Notes under the pieces: model-generated
Seen by the model: only the letters and a program-made list of their open reading frames with translations
Told to the model about the DNA's origin: nothing
The model's database searches: none
In this document: positions 34,478 to 42,643 of the stretch, in pieces
How the letters are laid out: each line of letters begins with the position of its first letter
Position numbering within the stretch: the stretch's first letter is position 1
Translations under genes and position numbers: made by a program
Source of the DNA: Paenarthrobacter histidinolovorans
GTDB taxonomy: Bacteria > Actinomycetota > Actinomycetes > Actinomycetales > Micrococcaceae
Assembly: GCF_014647595.1 (NCBI RefSeq)
Contig: NZ_BMPM01000007.1
Coordinates: 62,001-126,000 of the forward strand
Direction of reading: 5' to 3'
DNA: 64,000 bases

Positions 34478-35209
34478 TCAGACCGTCAGCGCTTGGGCGC
34501 GCTGTGTTTCCGGGCGGGGGCGGACCGTGCGCTGTTCGATGTCCTTGACCCGATTGCTTGCCTTGACCAGCCGCTGGACGTAAACGCCCGGGGTGACGAT
34601 GTGGTTGGGATCCAACTCGCCCGGCTCCACAATCACCTCGGCTTCGGCAATGGTCACTGTGCCTGCCGTGGCCACTACGGGGTTGAAGTTCCGTGCGGTG
34701 TAACGGTAGATCAGGTTGCCGTCCGTATCGGCGGTGTGGGCGTGGACCAGTGCGACGTCGGCGGTGATGGCGCGCTCGCGGACGTACGTGACGCCGTCGA
34801 ACTCTTCCAGTGGCTTGCCTTCGGCGATCAAGGTGCCCACGCCGGTTCGCGTGTAGAAGGCGGGGATGCCGGCTCCGCCTGCGCGAAGGCGCTCAGCCAG
34901 CGTGCCCTGCGGTGCGAACTCCACCTCGAGCTTGCCGGCGAGGTACTGCTCGGCGAAGAGCTTGTTCTCGCCAATGTAGGAAGCGATGACTTTGCGAACC
35001 TGGCCAGCCTCGATGAGAACGCCCAAGCCCTTGCCATCCACGCCCATGTTGTTCGAAACGATGGTGAGGTCCTTGACGCCCGAGTCCCGGACGGCGTCGA
35101 TCAGGTCGGCAGGAATGCCGCTGATGCCGAAACCTCCGACGGCGATGGTCAGGCCGTCTGCCATCAGGTCATGGAGCGCTTGGGCCGCGCCCGCACGGAT
35201 CTTGGTCAT
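34478..35209 (-). CDS. 3-oxoacid CoA-transferase subunit A
   Basis: The 243-residue protein has the family's glycine-rich start, LMADGLTIAVGGFGISGIPADLIDAV, followed by the CoA-transferase phrases LGVLIEAGQVRKVIASYIGEN and LEVEFAPQGTLAERLRAGGAGIPAFYTRTGVGT. It is the first gene of the leftward operon. A palindrome at 35249-35261, about 40 bases upstream of the start, probably controls it. Subunits A and B are separated by 18 bases. Confidence 0.93.
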   Translation of the reverse strand: MTKIRAGAAQALHDLMADGLTIAVGGFGISGIPADLIDAVRDSGVKDLTIVSNNMGVDGKGLGVLIEAGQVRKVIASYIGENKLFAEQYLAGKLEVEFAPQGTLAERLRAGGAGIPAFYTRTGVGTLIAEGKPLEEFDGVTYVRERAITADVALVHAHTADTDGNLIYRYTARNFNPVVATAGTVTIAEAEVIVEPGELDPNHIVTPGVYVQRLVKASNRVKDIEQRTVRPRPETQRAQALTV

Positions 35210-35248
35210 GTTGGACTCCTCATTGAGTTTGCGTGATAGTGAGTGGCA

Positions 35249-35261
35249 TCCACTTTGTGGA
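35249..35261. promoter_or_regulatory. Putative IclR-type operator, copy 1
   Basis: TCCACTTTGTGGA is a perfect TCCAC/GTGGA palindrome with a 3-base centre. It sits about 40 bases ahead of the CoA-transferase A gene. A near-copy lies at 35360-35372. Confidence 0.6.
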
Positions 35262-35359
35262 CTTCTCGGTCCTTGCAGTCGAGCCTAGATTTCTCGCAGA
35301 GAACGGTCAATGACCAAGTGCCTTGGCTACTCACGGTGTGGACGGTACCGTTTGAGGTG

Positions 35360-35372
35360 TCCATATTGTGGA
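35360..35372. promoter_or_regulatory. Putative IclR-type operator, copy 2
   Basis: TCCATATTGTGGA shares 11 of 13 positions with copy 1 and keeps the TCCA/TGGA arms. It ends 21 bases before the start codon of the IclR gene, which suits autoregulation. Confidence 0.6.
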
Positions 35373-35393
35373 TGAAATCTCCGGGAGGGTGCT

Positions 35394-36158
35394 GTGGCAG
35401 TACAAGGAGCCCAAGTGGTGGGCCGCGTGGCGCTGCTGCTGCGGCTGGTGGGGCGAAAGCCGGAAGGGACCTCGCTCGCGGGATTGGTGCGCGAATCGGG
35501 GCTGACGCGTCCAACCGTGCATCGCCTGTTGACGTCCCTGGCTGCCGAGGGGTTGTTGGAGCACGATTCGACGTCCGGGAAATGGGTCCTGGGCCCCGAA
35601 ATCTTCCTGTTGGGCTCGGTGGCGGCGGCGCGCTTTCCCATGGAAGAAGTTGCCCGGCCGTCATTGCGCCGTTTGGCCGCCGAAACAGGGGAGAGTGCGT
35701 TTTTCTCCATCCGCCGGGGCAACGAAACCGTGTGCGTGCTGCGCGAAGAAGGTTCGTTCCCTGTGAGGTCGTTTGTGCTGCACGAAGGCGTCCGCTTTCC
35801 GCTGGGCATCGCATCGGCAGGAACGGCGATCATGGCTTTCCTGCCTCCCGACGAGCAGGAGTCCCTGCTGGCGGAGTGGCCGGCACATGCGGGCGGCTTC
35901 GCTTCCGGACACCCCGAAGAGGTGGTGCGGGGCAACCTGGAGCAAACCCGTTTGGCAGGGTACTCCGTGAACCCGGGGCTCATTCTGGAGGGCAGCTGGG
36001 GAATGGGGGCGGCGGTGTTTGACCCGCAGGGCAGACCGGCGTGGGCTTTGTCCCTGACCGGGATCGAACCACGATTTCGTCCGGACAGGCAGGAGTTCCT
36101 GGGAAAGTTGTTGCTCGAGGAGGCGCACAGGATGACGGCACGGTTACAGGGCGCCTGA
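35394..36158 (+). CDS. IclR-family transcriptional regulator
   Basis: The 254-residue protein starts at a GTG behind GGGAGGG. The N-terminal winged HTH (GTSLAGLVRESGLTRPTVHRLLTSLAAEGLLEHD) is followed by the IclR effector domain (FFSIRRGNETVCVLREEGSFPVRS, FPLGIASAGTAIMAFLPPDE and LAGYSVNPGLILEGSWGMGAAVFDPQG). It is divergent from the CoA-transferase/thiolase operon, and two similar palindromes lie between them. It therefore likely regulates the operon and itself in response to a keto acid or aromatic breakdown product. Confidence 0.93.
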   Translation: MAVQGAQVVGRVALLLRLVGRKPEGTSLAGLVRESGLTRPTVHRLLTSLAAEGLLEHDSTSGKWVLGPEIFLLGSVAAARFPMEEVARPSLRRLAAETGESAFFSIRRGNETVCVLREEGSFPVRSFVLHEGVRFPLGIASAGTAIMAFLPPDEQESLLAEWPAHAGGFASGHPEEVVRGNLEQTRLAGYSVNPGLILEGSWGMGAAVFDPQGRPAWALSLTGIEPRFRPDRQEFLGKLLLEEAHRMTARLQGA

Positions 36159-36163
36159 CCCAT

Positions 36164-36219
36164 CTAGGTAGCAGATCAGGTCGTTCCCAGCGCTGGGAAC
36201 GGCGTGATCTGCTACCTAG
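36164..36219. terminator. Large nested palindrome between convergent genes
   Basis: The outer arms CTAGGTAGCAGATCA (36164-36178) and TGATCTGCTACCTAG (36205-36219) are perfect complements. Inside them the 20 bases 36182-36201, beginning CGTTCCCAGC, form a perfect palindrome. There is no T-run. The right arm includes the stop codon of the leftward acetyltransferase gene. It probably acts as a two-way terminator, though its size also suggests a palindromic repeat element. Confidence 0.75.
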
Positions 36220-36797
36220 TTGGGTTGGCGGAGGTCCAGGCGCATGAGCACCCGGGGAAAACCGTTGAGGACCGACGTCGTTTCGGCTACCTTCTTGAAG
36301 CCGGCCTTCTCAAAGAGCCTTCGCGTGCCCACATAAGCCATGGTCAGGTCCACTTTGCCGCCCTTGTTGTCCACCGGGTAGCCCTCTATGGCGGGCGCGC
36401 CATGGCTCCTGGCGAAGTCGATGGCCCCGCGCAGCAACTCGTGGGAGATACCCTTGCCGCGATGCCCGGGCCGCACCCGGAGGCACCACACGGACCACAC
36501 CTCGGCCTCGTCCACGTTCGGGATCTTCCGGTTCGTCGCGAAACTGGTGTCCGCGCGCGGGTGCACGGCCGCCCACCCAACTACCTCGTCGCCGTCGTAC
36601 GCCAAAACCCCGGGCGGCGGGTCTTCGGCCACCAACTTCTGAACGTACTTGCCGCGTTCCTGCTTTTGAAGGCTCTGGTTGAGCCTGGACGGGACCCTGT
36701 AACTCAGGCACCAGCACACGTTGGAATCGGGGCGCTTGGGACCGACCATGGTCTTTACGTCATCGAACACCGTCGCCGGCCTCACCTCGATAGCCAT
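36216..36797 (-). CDS. GNAT-family N-acetyltransferase
   Basis: I use the ATG at 36797, which has AGG at proper spacing; an ATG three codons earlier lacks it. The 193-residue product has the GNAT acetyl-CoA loop VWCLRVRPGHRGKGISHELLRGAIDFARSHGAPAIEG and a Cys/Trp-rich N-terminal segment (NVCWCLSYRV). The family moves an acetyl group to an amine, and the acceptor is unknown. It converges on the IclR gene, and its stop lies inside the large palindrome. Confidence 0.88.
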   Translation of the reverse strand: MAIEVRPATVFDDVKTMVGPKRPDSNVCWCLSYRVPSRLNQSLQKQERGKYVQKLVAEDPPPGVLAYDGDEVVGWAAVHPRADTSFATNRKIPNVDEAEVWSVWCLRVRPGHRGKGISHELLRGAIDFARSHGAPAIEGYPVDNKGGKVDLTMAYVGTRRLFEKAGFKKVAETTSVLNGFPRVLMRLDLRQPN

Positions 36798-37002
36798 GCC
36801 GCCCATCCTGCCACCGTGCGCGGGTGGTCGGCTAGACTAGCGGACGTGATGACCGGATCGGGCTTCAGCCCTGCACGGATCGGCTACCCGGCCGACCTCT
36901 GACGCGCTGTGGGACCCTCACAGTGGGCACCCCGCGGGCACCTCCTTGTGGATAGATGAACTTCAGACCATCGAAATGAAATCCACTTTCAAAGGAGTTT
37001 CC

Positions 37003-37377
37003 ATGCCCGCACTTTTCAACCACACCATCATTGCCTCCCTCGACCGCGCAGTTTCTGCTGCGTTCTACCAGGCCATCCTTGAAGCCGACGACGCTCCCAA
37101 CTGGGGTCCCTTCACCAACCTCACGCTGGGCGGCGGGGTCATGCTTCAGTTCGCCGAGCCCCCGGTCGAGATCCAGATGCAGCACTACGCGTTCCTGGTT
37201 GACGACCAGCACTTTGACCGCGCCTATGAGCGGCTGGTGAGTGCCGGCGTCGAACACTGGGCCGATCCGCAGATGACCCGCCCGGGCGAGACAAACACGG
37301 AGCACGGTGGTCGCGGGGTCTACTTCAAGGACCCCTCGGGCCACGCCCTGGAGCTGATCACCAAGCCGTACTTCTAG
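37003..37377 (+). CDS. VOC-family (glyoxalase-like) protein
   Basis: The ATG at 37003 follows AAAGGAG with a 7-base spacer and gives 124 residues; an upstream extension to 36946 is not needed. The single VOC domain starts with FNHTIIASLDRAVSAAFYQAILE and ends with GRGVYFKDPSGHALELITKPYF. The His and the terminal Glu occupy the usual metal-ligand places. Substrates in this superfamily range from glyoxals to aromatic diols and antibiotics, so no specific reaction is assigned. Confidence 0.88.
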   Translation: MPALFNHTIIASLDRAVSAAFYQAILEADDAPNWGPFTNLTLGGGVMLQFAEPPVEIQMQHYAFLVDDQHFDRAYERLVSAGVEHWADPQMTRPGETNTEHGGRGVYFKDPSGHALELITKPYF

Positions 37378-37383
37378 AACAAC

Positions 37384-37429
37384 GCGGGGTGGATAAAAAA
37401 CTTTTTCAATCCGCACCCATCCACCCCGC
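37384..37429 (+). terminator. Stem-loop after the VOC gene
   Basis: GCGGGGTGGAT (37384-37394) and ATCCACCCCGC (37419-37429) form a perfect 11-base stem beginning 7 bases after the stop codon. The 24-base loop itself contains A and T runs. There is no downstream T-run. Confidence 0.6.
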
Positions 37430-37548
37430 CCCATCCTCCGAATAGGTAGTGAGACACAAACCGGAGGTGCAGCAAAAGCCGCATCTGCAGCCCGTGTCCC
37501 ACCACCCAATGGACCCAACGCCCTGGTTCCAAAAACAAGGAGAATGAC

Positions 37549-38241
37549 ATGTTGTCCACAAAGCGCCCCGCCCTCGCCTTCGTTGGCCTCACTGCAGCCA
37601 CCCTTCTCGGGCTTACTGCCTGTGGTGGATCCAGCACCTCCAGCTCGCCCTCTTCTTCATCACCCGCCCCGATGAGTTCCTCTGCGGCTCCGTCGTCGAT
37701 GGCACCGTCGCCGTCGTCGTCCCCCATGAGCAGCGCGGCCATGGATCCCGCCGCCAACCTTGTAGGCCCCGGCTGCGCCGGCTACGCCGCACAGGTTCCG
37801 GATGGTGCCGGTTCGGTCTCAGGAATGGCCAAGGACCCGGTAGCAACCGCTGCTTCCAACAACCCGCTGCTCAAGACCCTCACCGCCGCGGTCTCGGGCA
37901 AGCTCAACCCCAAGGTTGACCTGGTCTCCACCCTGAACGGCAGCGAATTCACGGTCTTCGCACCGGTTGATGACGCTTTCGCAAAGATCGACCCGGCCAC
38001 CATCGAAACGCTCAAGACCGATGACGCCCTGCTGAGCAAGATCCTCACCTACCACGTAGTCCCCGGCCAGCTGTCCCCGGACCAGATCGTCGGCACCCAC
38101 AAGACTGTCCAGGGTGGCGAGGTAACGGTTGCCGGCACCAAGGATGCCCTCACGGTTGACGGTGCCAACGTCATCTGCGGTGGCGTCCAGACCGCCAACG
38201 CCACGGTTTACCTGGTCGACTCGGTGCTGATGCCCAAGTAG
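37549..38241 (+). CDS. Fasciclin-domain lipoprotein
   Basis: The 230-residue protein has a lipoprotein signal ([15 protein letters not shown]), a Ser/Pro linker of about 40 residues, and one fasciclin domain. That domain contains [57 protein letters not shown] and [26 protein letters not shown]. Fasciclin domains mediate adhesion or binding at the cell surface; the mycobacterial relative is MPT70/MPB83. A terminator follows. Codon choice is strongly optimised, which suggests high expression. Confidence 0.93.
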   Translation: MLSTKRPALAFVGLTAATLLGLTACGGSSTSSSPSSSSPAPMSSSAAPSSMAPSPSSSPMSSAAMDPAANLVGPGCAGYAAQVPDGAGSVSGMAKDPVATAASNNPLLKTLTAAVSGKLNPKVDLVSTLNGSEFTVFAPVDDAFAKIDPATIETLKTDDALLSKILTYHVVPGQLSPDQIVGTHKTVQGGEVTVAGTKDALTVDGANVICGGVQTANATVYLVDSVLMPK

Positions 38242-38270
38242 GCCTTGGCCTCCACAACAGCACCAACAAA

Positions 38271-38300
38271 AGCAGGCGCCGGGAATCCGGCGCCTGCTTT
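38271..38300 (+). terminator. Intrinsic terminator of the fasciclin gene
   Basis: AGCAGGCGCCGG (38271-38282) and CCGGCGCCTGCT (38287-38298) form a perfect 12-base stem with a GAAT loop. A short T-run follows, and an A-run precedes, so it may work both ways for the convergent small gene. Confidence 0.8.
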
Positions 38301-38317
38301 GCTGTTAAGTTGCGGTG

Positions 38318-38494
38318 CTAGTTGTTCAGGTCGCTGTCGACGTAGGAGCCCGGCCGGTTGTGTGCCGAGCCGCAGGGGCAGTGGTCAACCTCGATGCGGA
38401 CAGTCATGGGCTTGGATGCGTCCAGAGTAAGGGTCACGTCGTTTGACTGCTTGCTGAGCCGGAGGGTTCCTTCGGTGGTGGATACGTAGGACAT
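38318..38494 (-). CDS. Small protein with CPCG motif downstream of the BCCT gene
   Basis: From the ATG at 38494 the product is 58 residues: a beta-rich N-terminus (TLRLSKQSNDVTLTLDASKPMTVRIEVDH) followed by CPCGSAHNRPGSY. The Cys-Pro-Cys-Gly-x-x-His cluster could bind a metal ion. It lies 51 bases after the BCCT transporter gene on the same strand and is probably co-transcribed with it. I do not recognise the family. Confidence 0.6.
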   Translation of the reverse strand: MSYVSTTEGTLRLSKQSNDVTLTLDASKPMTVRIEVDHCPCGSAHNRPGSYVDSDLNN

Positions 38495-38544
38495 GGGGGA
38501 CCTAACTGTTGGGGTCAATCGGGCAAGGTGAACGGTTCGGTGGG

Positions 38545-40563
38545 CTACTTGTCGCTGGAGTCCAAGGGAGGTTTGCCAACCAGCGGGATGGTCCCGGTAG
38601 CTGTTCCTCCCGGGCAATCGGAGTCGTTGCATTTCCCGGCGCACTCGTGCTTGGTGACGAGGTCGAACTGGACGCCGCCATGTTGCTCGACGCCGGTGCG
38701 GATGGCGCGTTCCACCACCGAGGTCGCCAGGCGCCTATGCAGCGACAGGGGATCGCGCCTCAGGTCCTTGGTCAGGGCGAAACAGAGCAGCAGCATGACG
38801 ATCACGAACGGCAGCGCCGCAACGATGGTTACTCTTTGCAAGCCGGCCAAGGCTTCCGATGGTTCGTCACCACCGGCCAAGAGCATGACGGCGGCTACCG
38901 CACCGGTGAGGCTTCCCCAGAAGATGACGACGGCGCGCCGCGGGTGCTCTGCCCCATTGGAGCTGAGGGAGCCCATGACGATGGAAGCCGCGTCGGCGCC
39001 GGTGATGAAGAAGATTGCCACCAGGACCATGGCCAGGACGATGACCGCTGCCGTGAGCCAGCCGGGCATTCCCAGGTTCTTGACCAGGTCGAAGAGTGCA
39101 CCGTCGAAGTTGACGGAGGCCACGCCGTTGGTGGTGGTCACCAGGCCGGGTGTGCCTGCCTTGTCCGCTTCCTGCTGGACCTGGAACGCTGCTCCGCCGA
39201 AGATGCCGAACCAGATGACGCTGACAACGCTGGGCACCAGCAGGACACCGGTAACAAACTGGCGGATGGTGCGGCCGCGGCTGATGCGTGCGATGAACAG
39301 GCCGACGAAGGGCGTCCAGGAGATCCACCAGGCCCAGTAGAAGATGGTCCAGCTGGTCATCCAGCTGCGCAATGCCTCGTCGCCCACGGCTTCAGTCCGG
39401 GACGACATCTCAGCGAGGTCGCGGGCGTAATCGCCGATCGCCGAGGGGATCAGGTTGAGGATGAACAGGGTGGGGCCGGCAACAAAGACGATGAGGGCCA
39501 GCACCACGGCCAGCACCATGTTGATGTTGGACAGCCACTGGATGCCGCGGCTGATGCCGGAAACGGCGGAGGCCACGAAACAGAAGGTCAGGATGGCTAC
39601 GATGACCACCAGTACAGGTGTGCCGATCTCGCCCATCCAGCCGTTGGACGTCATGCCGCTGCCGATCTGCAGGGCGCCGAGGCCCAGGGAGGCAGCGGTT
39701 CCGAAGAGCGTGGCAAAGATGGCCAGGATGTTGATGAACTTCCCGATCGGCCCTTCAACCATCCGGATGCCGAACAGCGAAGTGAACGCTGCGGAGACCA
39801 GCTGCTTGCGGCCGAGGCGGTAGGTCCCGTAGGCCATCGCGATGCCAACCACTGCGTACATGGCCCACGGGTGGAGGGTCCAGTGGAAGATCGAGGTGGC
39901 CATGGCGGTCTGGATGGCAGCGGGCGTGCGGCCGTCCACGGTTCCCGGCGGGGGCGAGATGTAGTGGTAAAGCGGCTCGGCAACACCGTAGAACATGAGG
40001 CCGATGCCCATGCCTGCGGCGAACATCATGGCCACCCAGGAGACGGTGCGGAATTCAGGCTTCTCGCCGTCCTTGCCCAACGGGATGTTCCCGAATTTGC
40101 CCAGGGCCAGCCACAGCACGAAGACAACGAACAACGAGGCGAGGACCATGAACAACCAACCGGTGTATTCCATGACCCAGTTCAGGGCGCCTTTGGAGGT
40201 TTCCGAAAGGCTGTCGCGTCCAACAAAGCCCCAGACCACGAAGGCGACGGCGATGGCGCCCGTGATTCCGAAGGTGACTTTGTCGAGGGTAAGTTTCTGG
40301 TTCCGGCGGGCGGAGACGGCCTGCTCAGTCTTGGCGTTTCGCAGTTCCACCAGGATCTGTTCGTATTCCTCAGAATCGGGGAGAGTCTCTGCACCCCCGT
40401 CCTCGTCGTTGAGGTCTTCAGGGTTGGTGGCGTTGGGGGAGAGGCTGATGACTTCTTCAGGGATCTCCACGTGGACGGGGTTGGTTGCTGACTTCTCTGC
40501 CAAGGGATCGTCGGCAGGTAAGTCCTCTGGTGTTAAGGGTTTTGTGTCACTATTTGTAGCCAT
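38545..40563 (-). CDS. BCCT-family glycine betaine/choline-type transporter
   Basis: From the ATG at 40563, after AAAGGAC, the product is 672 residues. A hydrophilic acidic N-terminus of about 90 residues precedes 12 membrane segments. Betaine-transporter landmarks are GMGIGLMFYGVAEPLYHY, HWTLHPWAMYAVVG and FFITGADAASIVMGSLS. The family imports quaternary ammonium compounds with sodium or protons. The C-terminal tail of about 90 residues is unusual: it carries HECAGKCNDSDCPGG, a Cys cluster that could bind metal or respond to redox state. The catabolic genes for glycine betaine lie 1-20 kb to the right, so uptake for growth rather than osmoprotection is likely. Confidence 0.92.
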   Translation of the reverse strand: MATNSDTKPLTPEDLPADDPLAEKSATNPVHVEIPEEVISLSPNATNPEDLNDEDGGAETLPDSEEYEQILVELRNAKTEQAVSARRNQKLTLDKVTFGITGAIAVAFVVWGFVGRDSLSETSKGALNWVMEYTGWLFMVLASLFVVFVLWLALGKFGNIPLGKDGEKPEFRTVSWVAMMFAAGMGIGLMFYGVAEPLYHYISPPPGTVDGRTPAAIQTAMATSIFHWTLHPWAMYAVVGIAMAYGTYRLGRKQLVSAAFTSLFGIRMVEGPIGKFINILAIFATLFGTAASLGLGALQIGSGMTSNGWMGEIGTPVLVVIVAILTFCFVASAVSGISRGIQWLSNINMVLAVVLALIVFVAGPTLFILNLIPSAIGDYARDLAEMSSRTEAVGDEALRSWMTSWTIFYWAWWISWTPFVGLFIARISRGRTIRQFVTGVLLVPSVVSVIWFGIFGGAAFQVQQEADKAGTPGLVTTTNGVASVNFDGALFDLVKNLGMPGWLTAAVIVLAMVLVAIFFITGADAASIVMGSLSSNGAEHPRRAVVIFWGSLTGAVAAVMLLAGGDEPSEALAGLQRVTIVAALPFVIVMLLLCFALTKDLRRDPLSLHRRLATSVVERAIRTGVEQHGGVQFDLVTKHECAGKCNDSDCPGGTATGTIPLVGKPPLDSSDK

Positions 40564-40730
40564 GAGCGGGTCCTTTGCTCGGCGAGTCATGGGTTTTGTG
40601 GTGATGCACGGCCCTGGGGTGTGCGTTCGGAGAAGGGTGGGGAACGTTCCGCATGAATCAACAACATTCGCGCTAAGCAACAGAGTGCGCCCCGTCACAC
40701 CTCAAAGTCAAGGTTTTTTCCGTCTTTGAC

Positions 40731-40754
40731 GGCCACTTGATATATCAATTGGCC
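40731..40754. promoter_or_regulatory. 24-base palindrome with GATATATC core upstream of the BCCT gene
   Basis: The arms GGCCACTTGATA (40731-40742) and TATCAATTGGCC (40743-40754) are complementary with one mismatch. The centre TTGATATATCAA is a perfect palindrome. It lies 168 bases upstream of the BCCT start in an AT-rich island. The core GATATAT(T/C) recurs beside the gntR and pdxS genes. Confidence 0.6.
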
Positions 40755-40828
40755 TTGACGTGGGGTGTTGCTTATTATGATCACTGTTGCGCAGAGAGCG
40801 CCAATGGAAGTGCTGGCTGTGTCCCGGC

Positions 40829-41635
40829 CTAGCGGGCCCTGTAGCCCATCCGGGCGCTGATGGTCAGCCCGGCCTCGCGAAGTCCGTCGATGAGCCCAGG
40901 CTGGTCCTCGGGCGAAAAGCGGAACGCCGGACCGGAAATGCTCACAGCCGCGATGACACTGCCCACGTGGTTGAAAATGGGTACGGCGACGGCCGTAAGG
41001 CCGATTTCAAACTCTTCGTGGACAGTGGCATATCCATTGCGGGCGACGTCAAGCAACTGCTTCTCCAGCTGTCCACGGTTCGTCACCGTGCGGGGCGTTC
41101 GTGCGGGCAGCCCTACCGCCTTGAAGACCTGGGTTCTTTCGTCTGCAGTCAATGCGGCCAGGAGGACCTTGCCGCTGGAAGTGGCGTGCAACGGCGTCAG
41201 GCTTCCCACCCAGTCGTAGGTGGCCAGTGTTGATGGCCCCATCGCCTGGTCCACGTTGACGGCATAATTGGACCTCAGGACGGCGAGGTTGACCGTCTCC
41301 TTGTACTCGTGGGCCAGGGCTTCCAGCACTTCCCGGGCCTCATGCACGACGCTCAGCCTGCCGGGGATGGACGATGCCAGGCGGAGGATGCCAAAGCCCA
41401 ACTGGTACTTGCCACGTTCGCTGTTCTGCCGGACCAGGTCGCGGCCAACCAGCGAGCCCACCAACCGTGACACGGTGGATTTATGGACACCCATTTCCTC
41501 CGCGATCTCGCTCACTCCGGCGTCGCCTTCCCGGGCCAGGATCTCCAGGATCTGGAGGGCGCGGTCCACTGACTGGACGCCTCCGCCCTGGGCGTCCGCG
41601 TCCTTGTCGAAGTCCGGGTTGTTGCGTGCGGCCAT
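40829..41635 (-). CDS. IclR-family transcriptional regulator
   Basis: From the ATG at 41635 the product is 268 residues. The winged HTH (SVDRALQILEILAREGDAGVSEIAEEMGVHKSTVSRLVGSLVGRDL) is followed by the IclR effector domain with LTPLHATSSGKVLLAALTADER and VAVPIFNHVGSVIAAVSISGPAFRFSPED. Its position between the BCCT gene and the one-carbon operon, on the same strand as both, suggests control of one or both of them. It differs from the IclR protein at 35.4 kb. Confidence 0.92.
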   Translation of the reverse strand: MAARNNPDFDKDADAQGGGVQSVDRALQILEILAREGDAGVSEIAEEMGVHKSTVSRLVGSLVGRDLVRQNSERGKYQLGFGILRLASSIPGRLSVVHEAREVLEALAHEYKETVNLAVLRSNYAVNVDQAMGPSTLATYDWVGSLTPLHATSSGKVLLAALTADERTQVFKAVGLPARTPRTVTNRGQLEKQLLDVARNGYATVHEEFEIGLTAVAVPIFNHVGSVIAAVSISGPAFRFSPEDQPGLIDGLREAGLTISARMGYRAR

Positions 41636-41764
41636 GCTGCCTCGTGTCGTTGTCCAGGCAGGCGGTCCGTGGCTTCCGTAGCCCTGAACGGCCTGCACCC
41701 TCGTCTTTCCTCATCCTAGACGGAGTTTTGCACGGACTCTTTCACTCCATGGGACACACGTAAC

Positions 41765-42643
41765 TCAGGCGCTGGCGGCTACCTTCGGGACACGAGCCCG
41801 TGGACCGATCACGCGTTCCCTGCCCGCGTAGACGTTCAGGCTGTGGCCACGGCTGAAGCCCACCAGGGTCAGGCCGGTTCCCACGGCAAGATCCACTGCC
41901 AGGCTTGAGGGTGCGCTGACCGCTGACAAGACGGGTATTCCCGCAAGGGCGGCCTTCTGGACGAGTTCGAACGATGCCCTGCCGGAGACCTGCAGAACCA
42001 GGCCCGTCAGCGGCAACAGGTCCTGGCGGAGCGCCCACCCCACCACCTTGTCGACGGCGTTGTGGCGGCCAACATCTTCGCGGAGGCACAGGAGCTCCGG
42101 TTCGGAACCATCCATCCTGAAGAGCCCCGCAGCATGGACGCCGCCCGTCCTGTCAAAAACGGCCTGGGCCTCACGGAGGCGGTCCGGCAGCCCGGCCAGG
42201 AGATCGACGGGAACCCACAGCCCATCCAGGGAGACGTCGTAGTGGATGGTCTTGCGCACGGCGTCAATCGAGTCCGTGCCACAAATGCCGCACGAGCTGG
42301 AGGTGTAGACGTGGCGTTTGGTGTCCGGCAGCGGGACATCCGGGCGCAGTTGGGCGTCCACTACGTTGAAGGTCTGTATCCCGTCCTTTTCGCCGGAACA
42401 GAACCGCAGCGAGACCAGCTCCGCTTGCTCGCGGATGATGCCTTCGGAGACCAGGAACCCGGCCACGAGATCGAAGTCATCCCCGGGCGTCCGCATTGTC
42501 ACGGCGAAAGAGGTTCCCCCGATCCTGATTTCCAGTGGTTCCTCGGCAGCCAGGACGTCCTCTTTGTAACGAACTGGATTTTCGGCGCCCGTCCCGTCCA
42601 GCTGGAAACGGTGGATTTTCCTGCGCTGCGTCATGCGGGCCAT
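41765..42643 (-). CDS. fdhD: Formate dehydrogenase accessory sulfurtransferase FdhD
   Basis: The ATG at 42643 has GAAGG at good spacing and overlaps the moeA stop by 13 bases, giving 292 residues. The sulfur-carrying Cys pair is in SSSCGICGTDSID. LCLREDVGRHNAVDKVVGWAL and VSGRASFELVQKAALAGIPVLSAVSAPSSLAVDLA are family signatures. FdhD hands sulfur to the molybdenum cofactor of formate dehydrogenase before insertion. It is the last gene of the one-carbon operon, two genes behind the dehydrogenases, and so supports the FdhF-type enzyme. Confidence 0.95.
   Translation of the reverse strand: MARMTQRRKIHRFQLDGTGAENPVRYKEDVLAAEEPLEIRIGGTSFAVTMRTPGDDFDLVAGFLVSEGIIREQAELVSLRFCSGEKDGIQTFNVVDAQLRPDVPLPDTKRHVYTSSSCGICGTDSIDAVRKTIHYDVSLDGLWVPVDLLAGLPDRLREAQAVFDRTGGVHAAGLFRMDGSEPELLCLREDVGRHNAVDKVVGWALRQDLLPLTGLVLQVSGRASFELVQKAALAGIPVLSAVSAPSSLAVDLAVGTGLTLVGFSRGHSLNVYAGRERVIGPRARVPKVAASA

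Noticed and set aside
38509..40491. 660-codon rightward open frame
   Set aside because: It is the exact antisense of the BCCT transporter gene, is rich in Gly/Asp/His repeats typical of mirror frames in high-GC DNA, and shows no domain.
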